Origin: Ichthyophis bannanicus
Taxonomy: Eukaryota; Chordata; Amphibia; Gymnophiona; Ichthyophiidae
Reading direction: 5' to 3'
Assembly (NCBI GenBank): GCA_033557465.1
Contig: CM066033.1
Location: 909,256,808-909,320,807, forward strand
Length of the DNA: 64,000 bases
The position numbers were made by a program, and so were the translations under genes. The notes beneath the pieces were generated by a model. The model was not told the DNA's origin. It worked only from the letters and a program-made list of their open reading frames with translations, and made no database searches. Positions 35,191 to 46,859 of the stretch are shown here, in pieces; position 1 is the first letter of the stretch, and every line of letters starts with the position of its first letter.

Positions 35191-36270
35191 AGCTAGTTGA
35201 TGTGAAGGCCCATTTTCTATAGCATGTTGCGATGGGAATTGAGACATCCAGGTCGAGACCTACACAATTCCTCTGGTATTTCACAAAAGGTTGCATCAAT
35301 TGCAGAGTCTTATGTAAAATATTTAGAAGGATGTGCAGGAATGAGTCTATTTGCGGCACAACCGGAGGGAGTAGCGATTTAAAAAAGCTGCACATGGAAA
35401 AAAATAACGTCTTGCTCTACCCAAATGTGCCCGACTACATCTTTTTAAAATGCTACTCCTGACTGTCAAGGATCCTCCGATGCCCTTATTTTACCCCCCC
35501 CCCCCATGACAGTAAAGAATCTTCCTCCCTCAATCTCACACCCCATCCCCGCCAAGCACGAACCTCATCCCCTGATCCCACCAGGCAAAGCGCTCTTCCA
35601 ATCCCAGGCCCCCTCCCCCTCCAGGCAAGACATTCCGTCTTCTCCATAAAAATACCACACTACCTCTGCTTAGAACACTAAAAACCTGTTCTCCCCACCT
35701 ACAAAGACACTAGGCAAACCGCAGCTGCATTAGAAGGTTTCCTCCTTGCTTCTTCCCTTTTTATTTTACGTGGTTTTTGAGGGCTTTTTTCTTTCCATTA
35801 ACGCTTATAGGAATCACCCCTTAGGTTCTTCCCTTCTTGGGAATCTTAGGTGCTGTATCCCAATTCCCCAAGGAACCATTTCCTGCAGCATCAGCATCTC
35901 TGTGTCCTGACTTCTTCCTTGCTTTCTCTCTCACTTGTTCTAGGCTCCTTGTGCTTGCAACAGTAGTGGGAGATGTACAAATATTCCAGCACTGCTTACT
36001 TATCCTCTAGCCATCTTTTACTCCAAGCAGCAGCTCTCAGTAGCAACCCAACCCATCTGCTTACTTCCAGGTTTCTTGTGGGCTGCCTGTCTGTCCCCAG
36101 CACCAGCTACTTACTTCCTGTTGCTTCTCTCAAGCATCAAACCACCAGCTCCATGACTCCAGGCCATCCCCTCTGCAGCAATGCTTAGCAGAAGCTATGT
36201 AGCTCATCTTCCTCCAAAACTGTGCTGTGACTGTGATCCCATTAGTTGCACCTGTGCCAGGAAAGAAAAA
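35191..36270. other. C/T-rich spacer, no gene
   Basis: Includes a C-rich tract at 35495-35640 and pyrimidine-rich sequence to about 36190. No coding or RNA signal was recognised. Confidence 0.45.
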
Positions 36271-36277
36271 AACATTG

Positions 36278-36590
36278 TTTCTCAACTGTAGCATGTATTT
36301 TTCATTGACAGCAGGATTGATCAGGCACACAAGTTGATGATGTCATCTGATGGTGCTGGGATGGAACAGCTCTCCCATAGTTCAGAACTAGTGTGAAGTT
36401 ATGAGCATGTGCAATCCTTTCCCCATGCAAAGGCCTTCCCAGCAGGTCAGTTAGTTCCATAGGTCAATAAGGTGGGAGGGATTGTGTGCCTGATTAATCC
36501 CACTGTTTATAGAAAATATCTGTTACAGGTGAGAAACTATGCTTTTTCTGTCAACAAGCAGGACCTAGTCAGGCACACAAGCAGGTAACC
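36278..36590. repeat. diverged copy of the palindromic family
   Basis: It has the same architecture as the unit at 14499. Left arm CATTGACAGCAGGATTGATC and CAGGCACAC; middle GATGATGTCATCTGATGG and TGAGCATGTGCAATCC; right inverted arm GTGTGCCTGATTAATCCCAC; then TTACAGGTGAGAAA and the start of a next arm (TCAACAAGCAGGACCTAGTC). The palindrome extends outward, with TTTCTCAACTGTAG on the left facing TTACAGGTGAGAAA on the right. Confidence 0.6.
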
Positions 36591-36599
36591 CCTAAGCTC

Positions 36600-38084
36600 A
36601 GGACTGCTGAGTTTATCTATAACTTGTTCATTATTCAGGAGTCATGCGGTCTTAAAGGAAGATGCAAGATTTATCAGTGTTACAAAGAAAAGCTGACAGG
36701 CATAGCTCAACCGAATGTACTGTCACTGTAAACTGATCCAAACAGTAGTGTTAAGTGAAGGCATGAAATGAGGACTAAGTTGCTGTTACTTGCTGTCTAG
36801 TGAAGCAGACTTCAATAGACCAAGAGAGCCACAGTAGATGTAGTAATTCTGATTTGATGAGGTTTTACTTTACAGGTTAGAATACCCTTTTGTTTGTAAC
36901 AGCACTGGATGTAGGGACACTAGCCAGTTTTCCAAAGTTCTCTTGGCTGCTAGAATACCAGCTCTGTTGTGGTTGAGGGAGACACAGAGTTATATAGATT
37001 TTTAAGGTAGTGAGCCCTTTTGCAGTCTGAAGTGTGAAGGCATTTTTTGTGTGAATTCTTATGTGGTTTAAGATGAAAGATAAGGAAGCACCATTTTCTA
37101 AGGAGCACCATTTCCTCACTTTCACGGAAATGTTTTACCACCTAATAAGAAACTAGAATTAGGACTATATTTGTGAACATGCATTCAGTTTGGATGATTA
37201 AAAATTTAAAGTACATGCAAATCACTTGTACTTGTGCATAACTATGAATTAATGCACATACAATCGATTTTGTGCACTTTAAACAATTCTAGCCCTCATA
37301 CAATGCATGGCTAAAGAATGTATATGTGAAATGAAAATGCAATAATTAATGGAAGTCAGGAAAAGTTTGTTTTAAACTAGCATGTACCAAACTTTTTTTG
37401 GCCATGCACACCCCTTAATTAAGATAAATATGAAGAACTATTTTATTATGATGAAATTCCATTCCATTTTATTTATTTCATATACTGCCTCTCACATAAC
37501 ATTGGGCAGTTTACAATTAATAACAGAAATGTACAAATCAACATGTATAAATAAAATAAAATAAAATAAAACTAGATTCCAAATGCATAAAGTCAAAGTA
37601 AAAGAAAACTAAATAGCAATCTTTTAAACAACTAAAACCAAATCAAAAATAGGAGAAATATAAATAATGTAAGATAATCATGGACCAACATAACAAAGGA
37701 GGCATTCCTAAAAGGGGCTCTGCATTTCAAGCAAAGGTAAGAGTGTGTGGCTTTTAATTACTAGCTCTCTGCCTGAAAGCTCTTAAAAGGGTTTTGCTAC
37801 ACTTTTAAAACAAAGTTATATTCTTTTTGTGCTTTAGTTCAAAAGGGGAAATATTTTTGTTAGTGGTATAGGTTTAAAACTCTGCTGTTAGTATCTTTCT
37901 CAGCTCTTTGAAGCTACTGACACCCCATCAGGTGTTAGTTCCCTCCTAGCCCCCCAACTCCCACCCACCCCATGTGAACAGGCTTGCTTTATAGGGTTCC
38001 TCCCTGATTAACTACACATAGGGACTTGGAACAGCATATTTAGAACACACATAAAAGAGGTTAACTCTTTTTTCTCTGAAAGGA
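36600..38084. other. no gene seen; one L2-type tail
   Basis: AT-rich sequence. At 37460-37570 an L2-type tail in minus orientation (ATTTATTTCATATACTGCCT, GGGCAGTTTACAATTAATAA) is followed by an (AAATA)n run. Nothing else was recognised. Confidence 0.45.
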
Positions 38085-38589
38085 CAGCTGGGAAACCAGC
38101 TGGTACTTTGGTAAGTCGCTCTCTCTTTTGCTTCAACAGGTGCCTAAGCTCCACCAACTGAACTATGGCTGGGAAAATCATATAGCCAAAGCTATTGCCA
38201 CCATTATATCTTCTGCCTCTGTCCATGCAGAGATATCATTGCCAATTGAAGGATCGGTTCCATGTGCAGGATGCCTGCATGCCAAAGCTCTCAGAAAACA
38301 AGTGGAGGAGCTCAGAGAAGAGGAGGCAAGGCTGAAGAGCATTCAAGACAGTGAGAAGTACATTGATGAGATTCTTCTTGAAACATCCAAGCTCTCCAAC
38401 AGAGGAGAAGATGGGAGCCTACAGAATGACGAAATTGGACACAAGTAATCAGGGTCTGCAGAATCATCAATCCAACTCTTCCAGCCCTTGAATTGAAGAA
38501 CCATTATGCAGCCCTGGAAGTGGAGGAAGTGAAATAATACCCAGAAAGGGAAGAACCAGAGCTCAAGCACCCCAAGGTTGCAGAATCAG

Positions 38590-39070
38590 TGACCACAAGG
38601 AAGCGAAGGGTAGTGGTGGTTGGTGACTCTCTTCCGAGGGGTACTGAGGTGTCCAACTGCTGACCGGACTTGATGTCCAGCAAGTTATGCTGTCTGCCAG
38701 GTGCCAAAATCCAAGATGTTATAGGGCGTTTTCTGAGACTCATTGAGCCTACTGACTATTACCTGATGTTGCTCATCCATCTTGTTACAAGTGATTTCTT
38801 GGCTCTGGGACAGAGGGTGAAGCAGAGAGGGGCACAGGTGGTGTTCTCTTCAATCCTCCCTGTTGAGGGTAAAGGCCAAGGCAGAGAAGCTTGCATCCTG
38901 CAGATAAATGCATGACTGTGTGGATGGTGTCATAGAGAGCGTTTTGGTTTCCTGGACCAAAGGATGCTGTTCCATGGGTTGCAGAGCAGAGACAGCATCT
39001 ATCTGTCATAGAACAGTCGACGTGTCTTCAGTAGCAGACTGGCTAACCTACTGAAGAGGGCTTTAAACTA
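38590..39070 (+). pseudogene. CR1 ORF1 esterase-like domain, broken
   Basis: The SGNH/GDSL-type esterase domain seen in vertebrate CR1 ORF1 proteins is visible: the GDS nucleophile region (VVVGDSLPRGTE) and QVVFSSILPVEGKG. The GTND block is lost, because LLIHL runs straight into TSDFLALGQ, removing about 20 residues. Stops occur within it. Confidence 0.75.
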
Positions 39071-39685
39071 GATTTGTTGGGGATGTGTGAAGAAAGTCCC
39101 CAGGTAAGTGAAACAATAAATACCTTTTTGGAAATGGGTAAAAAGGGCAACATATGGAAAGCAGTGTGTATAAATGTTTGTAACAAGGGAAATAAGATCC
39201 CAGATGTTGAGACTTTAATGGGAGAGGCTGACTTGGATATAGTGGCAGTAACAGAGACATGGTTCACGGACAACCATGACTAGGATGTAACTATACCAGG
39301 CTATACTTTATTCAGAAAGGACAGATATACAGACCTCTTTCACAGGGAGGTGGATGGAGAGTTAATTGAAGACATATGCAGCATTGCCAGGAAAGGGGAA
39401 GTGCTACTGATAGGGGATTTCAATATGCCAGATGTTGATTGGCACATCGCTGCTGCAGTATCTTCTAGAAGTAAGGAGATCCTGGATTCTCTACAGGGAG
39501 AACTATTCAGGCAGCTGGTAATAGAACCCACATGTGAAGGGACCATACTGGGCTTGGTGTTTACCAATGGTGAAAGTGTTTCTGATGTTATAGTGGGTGA
39601 TCATTTTGCATCCAGTGATCACCAGATGGTATGGTTTAGCATTAGGACTAGGGCTGATAAAATCCATTCAAAATCGAGAGTCTTA

Positions 39686-39787
39686 GGGGCTTGTTTACAA
39701 AGTCGCGGTAGCGGTTTCTGATCGTGATCGGAGCCGCGGCTTCAATAGCAATCGGAAACCGCTACCACGGCTTTGTATACAAGCCCC
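39686..39787. mobile_element. Harbinger-like MITE, 102 bp, TTA duplication
   Basis: It starts GGGGCTTGTTTACAAAGTCG and ends with the inverted copy (CTTTGTATACAAGCCCC). Nearly the whole element is a hairpin (GCGGTAGCGGTTTCTGATCG against CAATCGGAAACCGCTACCAC). It is flanked by TTA on both sides (39683-39685 and 39788-39790), the duplication expected of PIF/Harbinger transposases. It interrupts the CR1 frame cleanly: SRVL before and DFRKTNFAKMGQ after. Confidence 0.85.
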
Positions 39788-40222
39788 TTAGACTTTAGGA
39801 AAACTAACTTTGCCAAGATGGGCCAATACCTCAGGGAGTTGTTAGCGGGATGGGAACAGCTGGGGGATGTAGAAAAACAGTGGGGAAACTGAAAGGGGAT
39901 ATTTTAAGGGCAACCAACCTTTTTTGTTAAAATGGTAAATAAAGGTAAAAGGAAAAGGAGGTAAAAGAAGTAGCTGAAAAGGTGAAGAAAAAGAGGGGGC
40001 CTTCATGAAATACAAGAGATCATAGAGAGAGAAAGATAGGCATCTATATTTGGAAAAACTTAGAGAAGCTAGCAAAGTAGTCAGGAAAGCAAAGATTCAG
40101 AAGAGGAGGAAATAGCCAATGCAATAAAATGGGGGGAGGGGGGAAACTTTTTCAGATATGTTAATGAGAAGAGGAAGGGCAAAAGTGGTATTGTCAGACT
40201 CAAGGGTGAAGGAGAGGAATAT

Positions 40223-41089
40223 GTAGAAGCTGATGAGGATAAAGCGGATTTGCTTAACAAATATGTCTGTTCTGTGTTCACAGATCAAGAACCAGGAACA
40301 GGACTTCAGAAAACACCCACAAACAGGAACAAAAGCGAGGGGCATCTTGAACAATTTTCAGAAGACTGTGTTCATGAGAAACTAGCTAAACCTAACTTAA
40401 AGTAGACAAGGTGATTGGACCAGATGGGGTACACCCTAGAATACTGAGGGAACTTGGGGACATTCTAGCATCTCCACTGACTGACTGACCTTTTCAATGC
40501 CTCATTGGAGCCAGGAGTGGTGCCAAAGAACTGGAGAGAGGCTCATGTGGTGCCTTTACACTAAAGTGGAATTAAGGATGTGGTTGAAAACTATAGGCTG
40601 GTTAGTTTAACTTCGGTGGTGAGTAAATTACTGGAAACGCTGCTGAAAGAGAAAATAGTGAGATTTCTGGAGTCCAGCAGATTACAGGATCCAAGGCAGC
40701 ATGGATTCACCAGAGGCAGGTCTTGTCAGACAAATCTGATTGATTTCTTTGACTGGGTGACCAGGGAGTTGGACTGAGGGAGAGCTCTAGATGTGGTGTA
40801 TTTAGATTTCAGTAAAGCCTTCAACACCGTTCCTCACAGGCAACTTATAAACAAACTGAGCACCCTAGAGATGGACCCTAAAGTTACTGCTTTGGTTAGA
40901 AATTGGTTGAGTGGGAGGTGATAAAGGGTACAGGTAAATGGAGCTCACTCTGAGGAGAAGGATGTTACCAGTGGTATGCCCCAGGGATCTGACCTTGGTC
41001 CGATTCTTTTTAACATCTTTGTTAGTGATATAGTTAGTGGAAAGGCTGTCGGATAAGGTTTGCCTCTTTGCGGATGATACCAAAATCAT
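40223..41089 (+). repeat. CR1 RT segment, first copy of internal tandem duplication
   Basis: Begins at TAGAAGCTGATGAGGATAA and ends at CGGATGATACCAAAATCATA. It encodes QHGFTRGRSCQTNLIDFFDW and RQLINKLSTLE-type words with stops. The next 857 bp repeat the same region. Confidence 0.8.
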
Positions 41090-41946
41090 ATAGAAGATGA
41101 TGAGAATAAAGCGGAATTGCTTAACAAATATTTCTATTCTGTGCCCACCAATGAAGGGCCAGGAGCAGGACCTCAGAAAACACCCAAAGGAGGAACAGAA
41201 GTGAGGGGCATCTTGAACAATTTTCAGAAGACTGTGTTTGTGAGGAACTATCTAAAATTAAAGAAGACAAAGCAATGGGATCGGATGGGATACACCCGAG
41301 AATACTGAGGGATGTTGGGGACATTCTATCAACTCCACTGACTGACCTTTTCAATGCATTGTTGGAGTCGGGAGTGGTGCCAGACGATTGGAGAGAGGCA
41401 CATGTGGTCCCTTTATACAAAAGCGGAAGTAAGGATGTGGTTGAAAACTACATGCCAATTAGTTTAACCTCGGTTGGGAGTAAATTATTGGAACTGCTAC
41501 TGAAAGAGAAAATAGTGAGGTTTCTGGAGTCCAATGGATTGCAGGATCCAAGGCAGCATGGATTCACCAGAGGTAGGTCTTATCAGACAAATCTGACTGA
41601 TTTCTTTGACTGGGTGATCAGGGAGTTGGACCAAGGGAGAACCCTAGATGTGGTGTATTTATATTTCAGAAAAGGCTTTGACAACATTTTGGACAGGCGA
41701 CTTATAAACAAACTGAGCACCCTAGGGATGGATTCTAAAGTTTCTTCTTGGGTTAGAAATTGGTTGAGTGGGAGGTGACAAAGGATACAGGTAAAAGGAG
41801 CACATTCTGAGGAGAATGAGATTACCAGTGGTGTTCCTCAGGGTCTGTCCTTGATCCGATTCTTTTTAACATCTTTGTTAGTGATATTGTGGAAGGGCTG
41901 TCGGATAAGGTTTGCCTCTTTGCGGATGATACCAAAATCTGCAATA
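41090..41946 (+). repeat. CR1 RT segment, second copy
   Basis: Begins TAGAAGATGATGAGAATAAA and runs to the same GATGATACCAAAATC word, then continues into the rest of the RT (GCAATAGAGTAGAC). The better-preserved frame at 41275-41778 reads SDGIHPRILRDVGDILSTPL and QHGFTRGRSYQTNLTDFFDW. The copies differ by many substitutions, so the duplication is old or reflects two related CR1 subfamilies joined. Confidence 0.8.
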
Positions 41947-42799
41947 GAGTAGACACCCAGGAAAGTATAGATAACATGAGGAGGGATCTAGCTAAGCTTG
42001 AAGAATGGTCTAGAATTTGGCAATTGAAAAATGCAAGGTCATGCATTTGGGCTGCAGCAATCCAAGGGAGCGATATAGTATAGGAGGTGAAGTACTTTTG
42101 TCCACAAAATAAGAGCAGGACCTAGGCGTAACTGTGCCTGATGATCTTAAAGTAGCTAAATAGGTAGAAAAGTTGACGGCAAAAGCTAGAAGAATGCTTG
42201 GGTGCATAGGGAGAGGATTGGCCAGCAGAAGAAATAAGGTGATAGTGCCTCTGTATAAATCTTTGGTGCAACATCATTTGGAGTATTGTGTGCAATTCTG
42301 GAAACTGCACCTTCAAAATGATTTAAACAGGTTGGAGTGGGTACAGAGTGTGGTTACTAAAATGGTTAGTGGTCTTCATTATAAAGCATATGAGGACAGA
42401 CTTAAGGATTTTAATATGTATACTTTAGAGGAAAGGCAGGATAGAGGACATGTGACTGAGATGTCTAAATACCTCCGTGGTATAAATGCACAGGTGGAGA
42501 GCCTCTCAATTGAAAGCAAGCTCTGCTTTGATGGGACATAGGACAAGGGTGAAAGGGGATAGACTCAGGAGTAATATGTGGAAATATTTCTTTATGGAAA
42601 GAGTGGTAGATGCGTGGAATAATCTCCCAGTGGAGGTGGTAGAGACGAGGATAGTATCTGAATTCAAAAAAGCATGGGACAAACACAGAAGATCTCTAAA
42701 GGAAAAAGGGGGACTGTTATAGTGGTTGATATGGAAGGGCAAACTAGAAAGGCCATGTGGTCTTTTTCTGCCATCATATTTCTATGTTTCTAAACCTTC

Positions 42800-43390
42800 A
42801 CCTTTTTCCTGAACTGTGAATAGTTACTCATTTATCTTAAACACGGAGATAGAGAATTCCACAGAATGGGTCCATAATAGGTGAAGGCTTTCTGACAAGT
42901 GATGGTTAAATGAACTTGCAATAAAAAGGGTAACATTAACAACCTCTGTTAAGAAGACCTTGGTTGGCACCCTGGTACTGTACATAATATATCAAATGTT
43001 CTGCCAAATACTGAGGGACACCCTTAAACAAAATTTCAAAAATCAGAGAAACACTTTAAATTTGATGCTGGTTCCATAGCCAGTACAACTTGAAAAGAAT
43101 TGGAGCAATGGAATTATGCTACTTGGGGCTTTTAAGTAGTTTAGCTGCTTATTATGAATCACTTAAGATTAGATTTTGACAACTCATAATACAGAGTTGT
43201 GATACTCTAATCAAAAAGTTATTGTGGCATAAATGACCATGGCTAAATTTGTGGGAGTAAAAACTCTGCTTGTGAATGTAGATTTTACAAATGACGCCTA
43301 AGTCAGAACATGCAAAAAAAGGCAGTCATGTCCAAGTTCAGGCATGATTTCACAAACATGGATGTGCTTGATATAGACGTCTATCAGACT
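42800..43390 (-). mobile_element. old L2-clade LINE, C-terminal part
   Basis: A very degenerate minus-strand remnant. Plus-strand words such as TTTAAATTTGATGCTGGTTC and CAGTACAACTTGAAAAGAAT parallel the antisense of the younger L2 at 44230-44300 (TAATTTAAACACGAACCGGA). Probably the continuation of the RT remnant at 44770-45730. Confidence 0.5.
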
Positions 43391-43394
43391 TTCT

Positions 43395-44768
43395 TCATAG
43401 ACGATCCCGGAATCAAGGCCATTGCAAGGAGATGAAGCACCCTAGACAAACTTTATCCCTTGTGCCCTCTGTGGCATCCATTACCACCGCTGCACCCTTC
43501 TCCAGAACCTGCAGCAATGGAGGCAATAGCTGCAAACAGTCCTGCAGTGCTTATCTTTATCTTTATCTTTATCTTTATTAAAACACTTGATAGACCGCCC
43601 AGGCCGAAGCGTCAGGGCGGTGTACAATCATAAAAAGTGACAACTGCTGAGAAAGGAAGGAGAGAAAAGAACGCCAAAAAATAATAGAACAGCAAAAGAA
43701 ATAGCAAAGAGTAAAGAGAAAGCAAAACAGTAAGACAGTAAAACAATAAAAATAAAAACAATAAAAATAATAACTTAAAAATAGTAAAGGATTAAAAAGG
43801 AATGGGGAGGGGAGGGGGAAAACACGAGCCAAATATAGGTGGAATGGGGGGCGAGACTAGGGGGACAAACACCATCAATGAGGGGAAGAACAGAAGGAAG
43901 TAGGGGGGGGAGAAGAAATAGGGAACTAGGGGGGGAAGACATCATCAATAGGGGGAGGGAGATCGAACGCTTGACAGAAAAGGTAGGTCTTGAGGAGGAC
44001 TTTAAAACGAGTGTAGGATAGTTCTAAACGAAGAGGTAGGGGAAGAGAGTTCCAAAGGGCGGGACATAGAAAAAAGAAAGCAGAGTGTCGGGTGGATTCG
44101 AGGCGGGCCTGAGTGGGTGAGGGAAGAAAGAGGCGGTTACCATGGGCAGACCGGAGAAGACGGGGAGAGGGCTGAAGATGAATAATATTAGCTAAATACT
44201 GGGGAGAGTCGGAGAAAAGAGCCTTGTGTGCAAGGATGAGTAATTTAAACACGAACCGGAACTTGATAGGGAGCCAATGTAAGGAAAGAAGACAGGGAGA
44301 GACATGAGAACGAAGAGGGGATAAAGTAATAAGATGGGCAGCGGCATTTTGAACGAGTTGAAGACGGTGAAGTTGGTGAGAGGGAAGACCGGCATAAACA
44401 ACATTACAGTAATCAAGTCGCGAGATAACTAGGGATAAGACCAGAGTGATAATAGAAGAGTGTGAAAAGTAAGAACGAACAGCCTTATCTTAAAGCTTTG
44501 ACACCACAAGGCTGTTTTTTTCTGACTTTCTCCAACTCCACATTCCATCTTCCTGTTTGTACAGGAAGTCAGCATTGGGTGTCAGAGAGAGGCAGAAGCA
44601 AACAGCCCCGCAGTACTGAAGTTTTAAGGAAAGTGCTGCGGGACTGTTGGCAGCCATTGCCACATCTACAGGTCCAGAGAGGGGAAACAATGACAGCAAT
44701 GAGCACCTCTCAAAGGCTGAAACTCTAAGCAGCCACCTAGTTTGCCTAATGGTAGCACCAGCCCTGCT
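43395..44768. mobile_element. hAT-like element split by an L2 insertion
   Basis: The left part (43395-43547) starts CGGAATCAAGGCCATTGCAA and contains GCACCCTAGACAAAC. The right part (44496-44768) ends GCAGCCACCTAGTTTGCC and GGTAGCACCAGCCCTG, so CACCCTAG/CAAAC and CACCTAG/TTTGCC mirror each other near the termini. The terminus CAGGGCTGGTGC (inverted) resembles the element at 53210. The central L2 is a later insertion. The target duplication of the outer element is not clear. Confidence 0.5.
43548..44495 (-). mobile_element. L2-clade LINE 3' part, young copy
   Basis: The minus strand encodes the L2 C-terminal region: LDYCNVVYAGLPSHQLHRLQ near 44410, FKLLILAHKALFSDSPQYLA, PALWNSLPLPLRLELSYTRF and KVLLKTYLFCQAFDLP. 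It then reads into a 3' UTR with a GTACACCGCCCTGACGCTTC cassette and ends in (ATAAAG)n, seen on the plus strand as CTTTATCTTTATCTTTATC at 43556. CTTATCTT occurs at both edges and may be the target duplication. Confidence 0.8.
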
Positions 44769-44769
44769 C

Positions 44770-45730
44770 AAAATAGTATTCAAGACCAAGGACTTCTAAG
44801 AGACATGCAGCAGGGGTTGAAACACAACAGAAGATTCCTTATCATGCTACAAATATCATTGAGATTGTGGAGAGTACTGGAGATAGTGAAGAGCCATCTT
44901 CTCTACACCATCCAAAGGTTTTTGCCAATTTGTGCCTGGAGCAGGTCTAAACTTGGATGAGTTCATAGACGTTCCTGATGTCTTTGAAATCAAGCATGGA
45001 ATCTAAGTCCTTAGCACCACCCCGGACACACCTCTGCCATACCCTGTTCTTATGTGCACGTCCTCACGCCAGGGGCATCTTTAGATACCATTTGCAAAAT
45101 GGCTCTGGGGCTATCTTCATGATTTGGAATCCACATTCCTGTTTTTCGTACATCCAAATTGCAAATAAGGATTTTAAAATGACCACCTTAGCCTCCATAT
45201 CATAGACAAAGAATAAAAACAAGCTTGCACCATGTTATTAATTTGACTGTACAATATCAGCTTATTGTCTAAAACTACTCCAAGACTAGAAAAACAGTCA
45301 ACCACATTTAATACTCACTCCTTCTAACTGGTAGCTCTAACAACAGATTGTTAGTGCAAGACAACCACATGGCTATTGATTTAAAGAGATTTAATATTAG
45401 TCTGTGAAACAATAACCAGTCTTCAATGGCTCACAAAGATTTATTTAAGTTCTCAGTGGAAGATTTTTGATCCAAAGAAACATAAACAACAATGGTGTAT
45501 CATGACCAGAAACATTAAAATCAGTGTTAACAGGATTTGATAATCCATACTAATAGTGACAGATATTGAATTAAATGGGGGACAGTAGGGAACCCTGTGG
45601 AACCTCTTCTTCATAGACAAAAAAGGGGATAAAATATCTCTCCAAAAAACTGCTTGAATTGAGGATAAGGTTTCACAGATGACCGAGCCTTGAAGTTCTT
45701 CTAGTTATAGTAACCACTACATGCTTAACT
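44770..45730 (-). mobile_element. old L2-like LINE reverse transcriptase remnant
   Basis: On the minus strand EVPQGSLLSPI (near 45575-45610) is the RT box that precedes the palm in L2/CR1-type LINEs. Flanking sequence has many stops. Position and orientation fit it being the upstream part of the remnant at 42800, with the hAT/L2 nest inserted between. Confidence 0.55.
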
Positions 45731-45739
45731 GAAGTGGAC

Positions 45740-46855
45740 TCTATTGGCTCAACCTGCAGCTTCATGAGAGAAATAAAGATAACATTAAGGTCCCATGACA
45801 CAGGAGGCTTCTGCAATGGTTGTTTGACACAAAGAAGCCTTTTTTATGAATTGAGAAATGATTGGACATGTGAAGCCTGATGCCTGACCATGCGTTTGTG
45901 GCATACTAGTACACTGAGATGTGTACTCTGATAGAGGACATTTGCAGGCCCAGTCGAAAAAGATAGAACAGGTAGTGAAGTTTAGTGTTCAGAGGACATT
46001 AAATGGGATCTCGACTATTAGTGAAACACCGGGCTGAGGATCTTTTCCACTTAGAGGTATTGGTATGCCCAGTAAAAGATTTTTATGCTGTGACCAAAGT
46101 ATGTTATATAGACATTGGGAGCCCCAGAATGGAAATAAAGGGAGAATTTCATGAAGAGCTGTGTAAAGTTCTTTGCCGTCTATGCATGTAATTCATGGTA
46201 TTACAGTGATTTACATGTGTTAATGGGCTTTTATGCACAAACTTTACCCACTCACTACACACATAAGACAAATGGTGCGTACTATCAGTGTGGGAGTGTG
46301 TATGGGCAGATCGTGAGCAGTGTGCACAAGTACATGCATCAATTTTAAATATTATAATTTACATGTGCTTTGACAAATTTAGGTGCGGCACTTACACCAA
46401 CCTTAAGGCTGGTATATGTGATCATGCCTAGATTTAACGTGCATTTTCAACTACTTACGTCCCTGTTTTATAAAGCGCATGCATACTTAACTTTATAAAA
46501 TAGGCATAAATATGCACAGAAAAACATGCATTAACTATGCAGGACTTTAATAAAAATTACCTTCCACGTGCTGCTGAATGTTCACACTGTTAAGACCAAC
46601 AATTCAAGATTTGAATGTAGAGTGGAACCCTTGTTGTGGGTTATCAGTGACAGAAATACCTGAAGTGTGCACAGAGGAAGAACCGTGTCTTCTGATGAGA
46701 GGAAAACATTTCTGATGAGGCCAGTACATTGCTATGAGAATCATTGTGCAGAGCCTTTTCTATGAAAGGAATGGGAAGATAAGTATAGAGGAGAGGATGG
46801 GTCCAGTTTATTCTTTGCCAGCAGATTTGAAGAAAGGCACATGTTATTATGAAGT
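45740..46855. other. no gene seen
   Basis: AT-rich sequence with no coding signal. Around 46455-46510 the words TTTTATAAAGCGCATGCATA and ACTTTATAAAATAGGCATAA suggest a small inverted-repeat element, without defined ends. Confidence 0.4.
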
Positions 46856-46859
46856 GATC

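Larger units (their letters stand above)
38085..42793 (+). mobile_element. CR1 LINE, nearly full length, inactive
   Basis: Reading 5' to 3': ORF1 remnant with a CAGCLHAKALRKQVEELREE coiled-coil-like segment (38260-38345) and an esterase-like domain (VVVGDSLPRGTE near 38610, CLPGAKIQDVIGRFLRLIEP near 38695, VVFSSILPVEGKGQGREACI near 38840). Next is an ORF2 endonuclease (DIVAVTETWFTDNHD near 39240, LLIGDFNMPDVDWH near 39405, SDHQMVWFSIRT near 39615), interrupted by a small MITE at 39686. A reverse transcriptase segment is present twice (40223-41089 and 41090-41946). C-terminal HHLEYCVQFWKLHLQNDLNR is near 42275. The 3' end is near TTTCTATGTTTC at 42793. Many stops and a changed catalytic residue (VYLYFRKGFD for VYLDF.KAFD) make it dead. 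Confidence 0.9.

Noticed and set aside
38128..38448. 106-codon frame as a host coiled-coil gene
   Set aside because: It precedes the CR1 esterase-like domain and ORF2 in order, so it is the 5' part of CR1 ORF1.
43559..43580. CTTTAT tandem run as an independent microsatellite
   Set aside because: It is the terminal repeat of the adjacent minus-strand L2 3' end rather than a separate feature.
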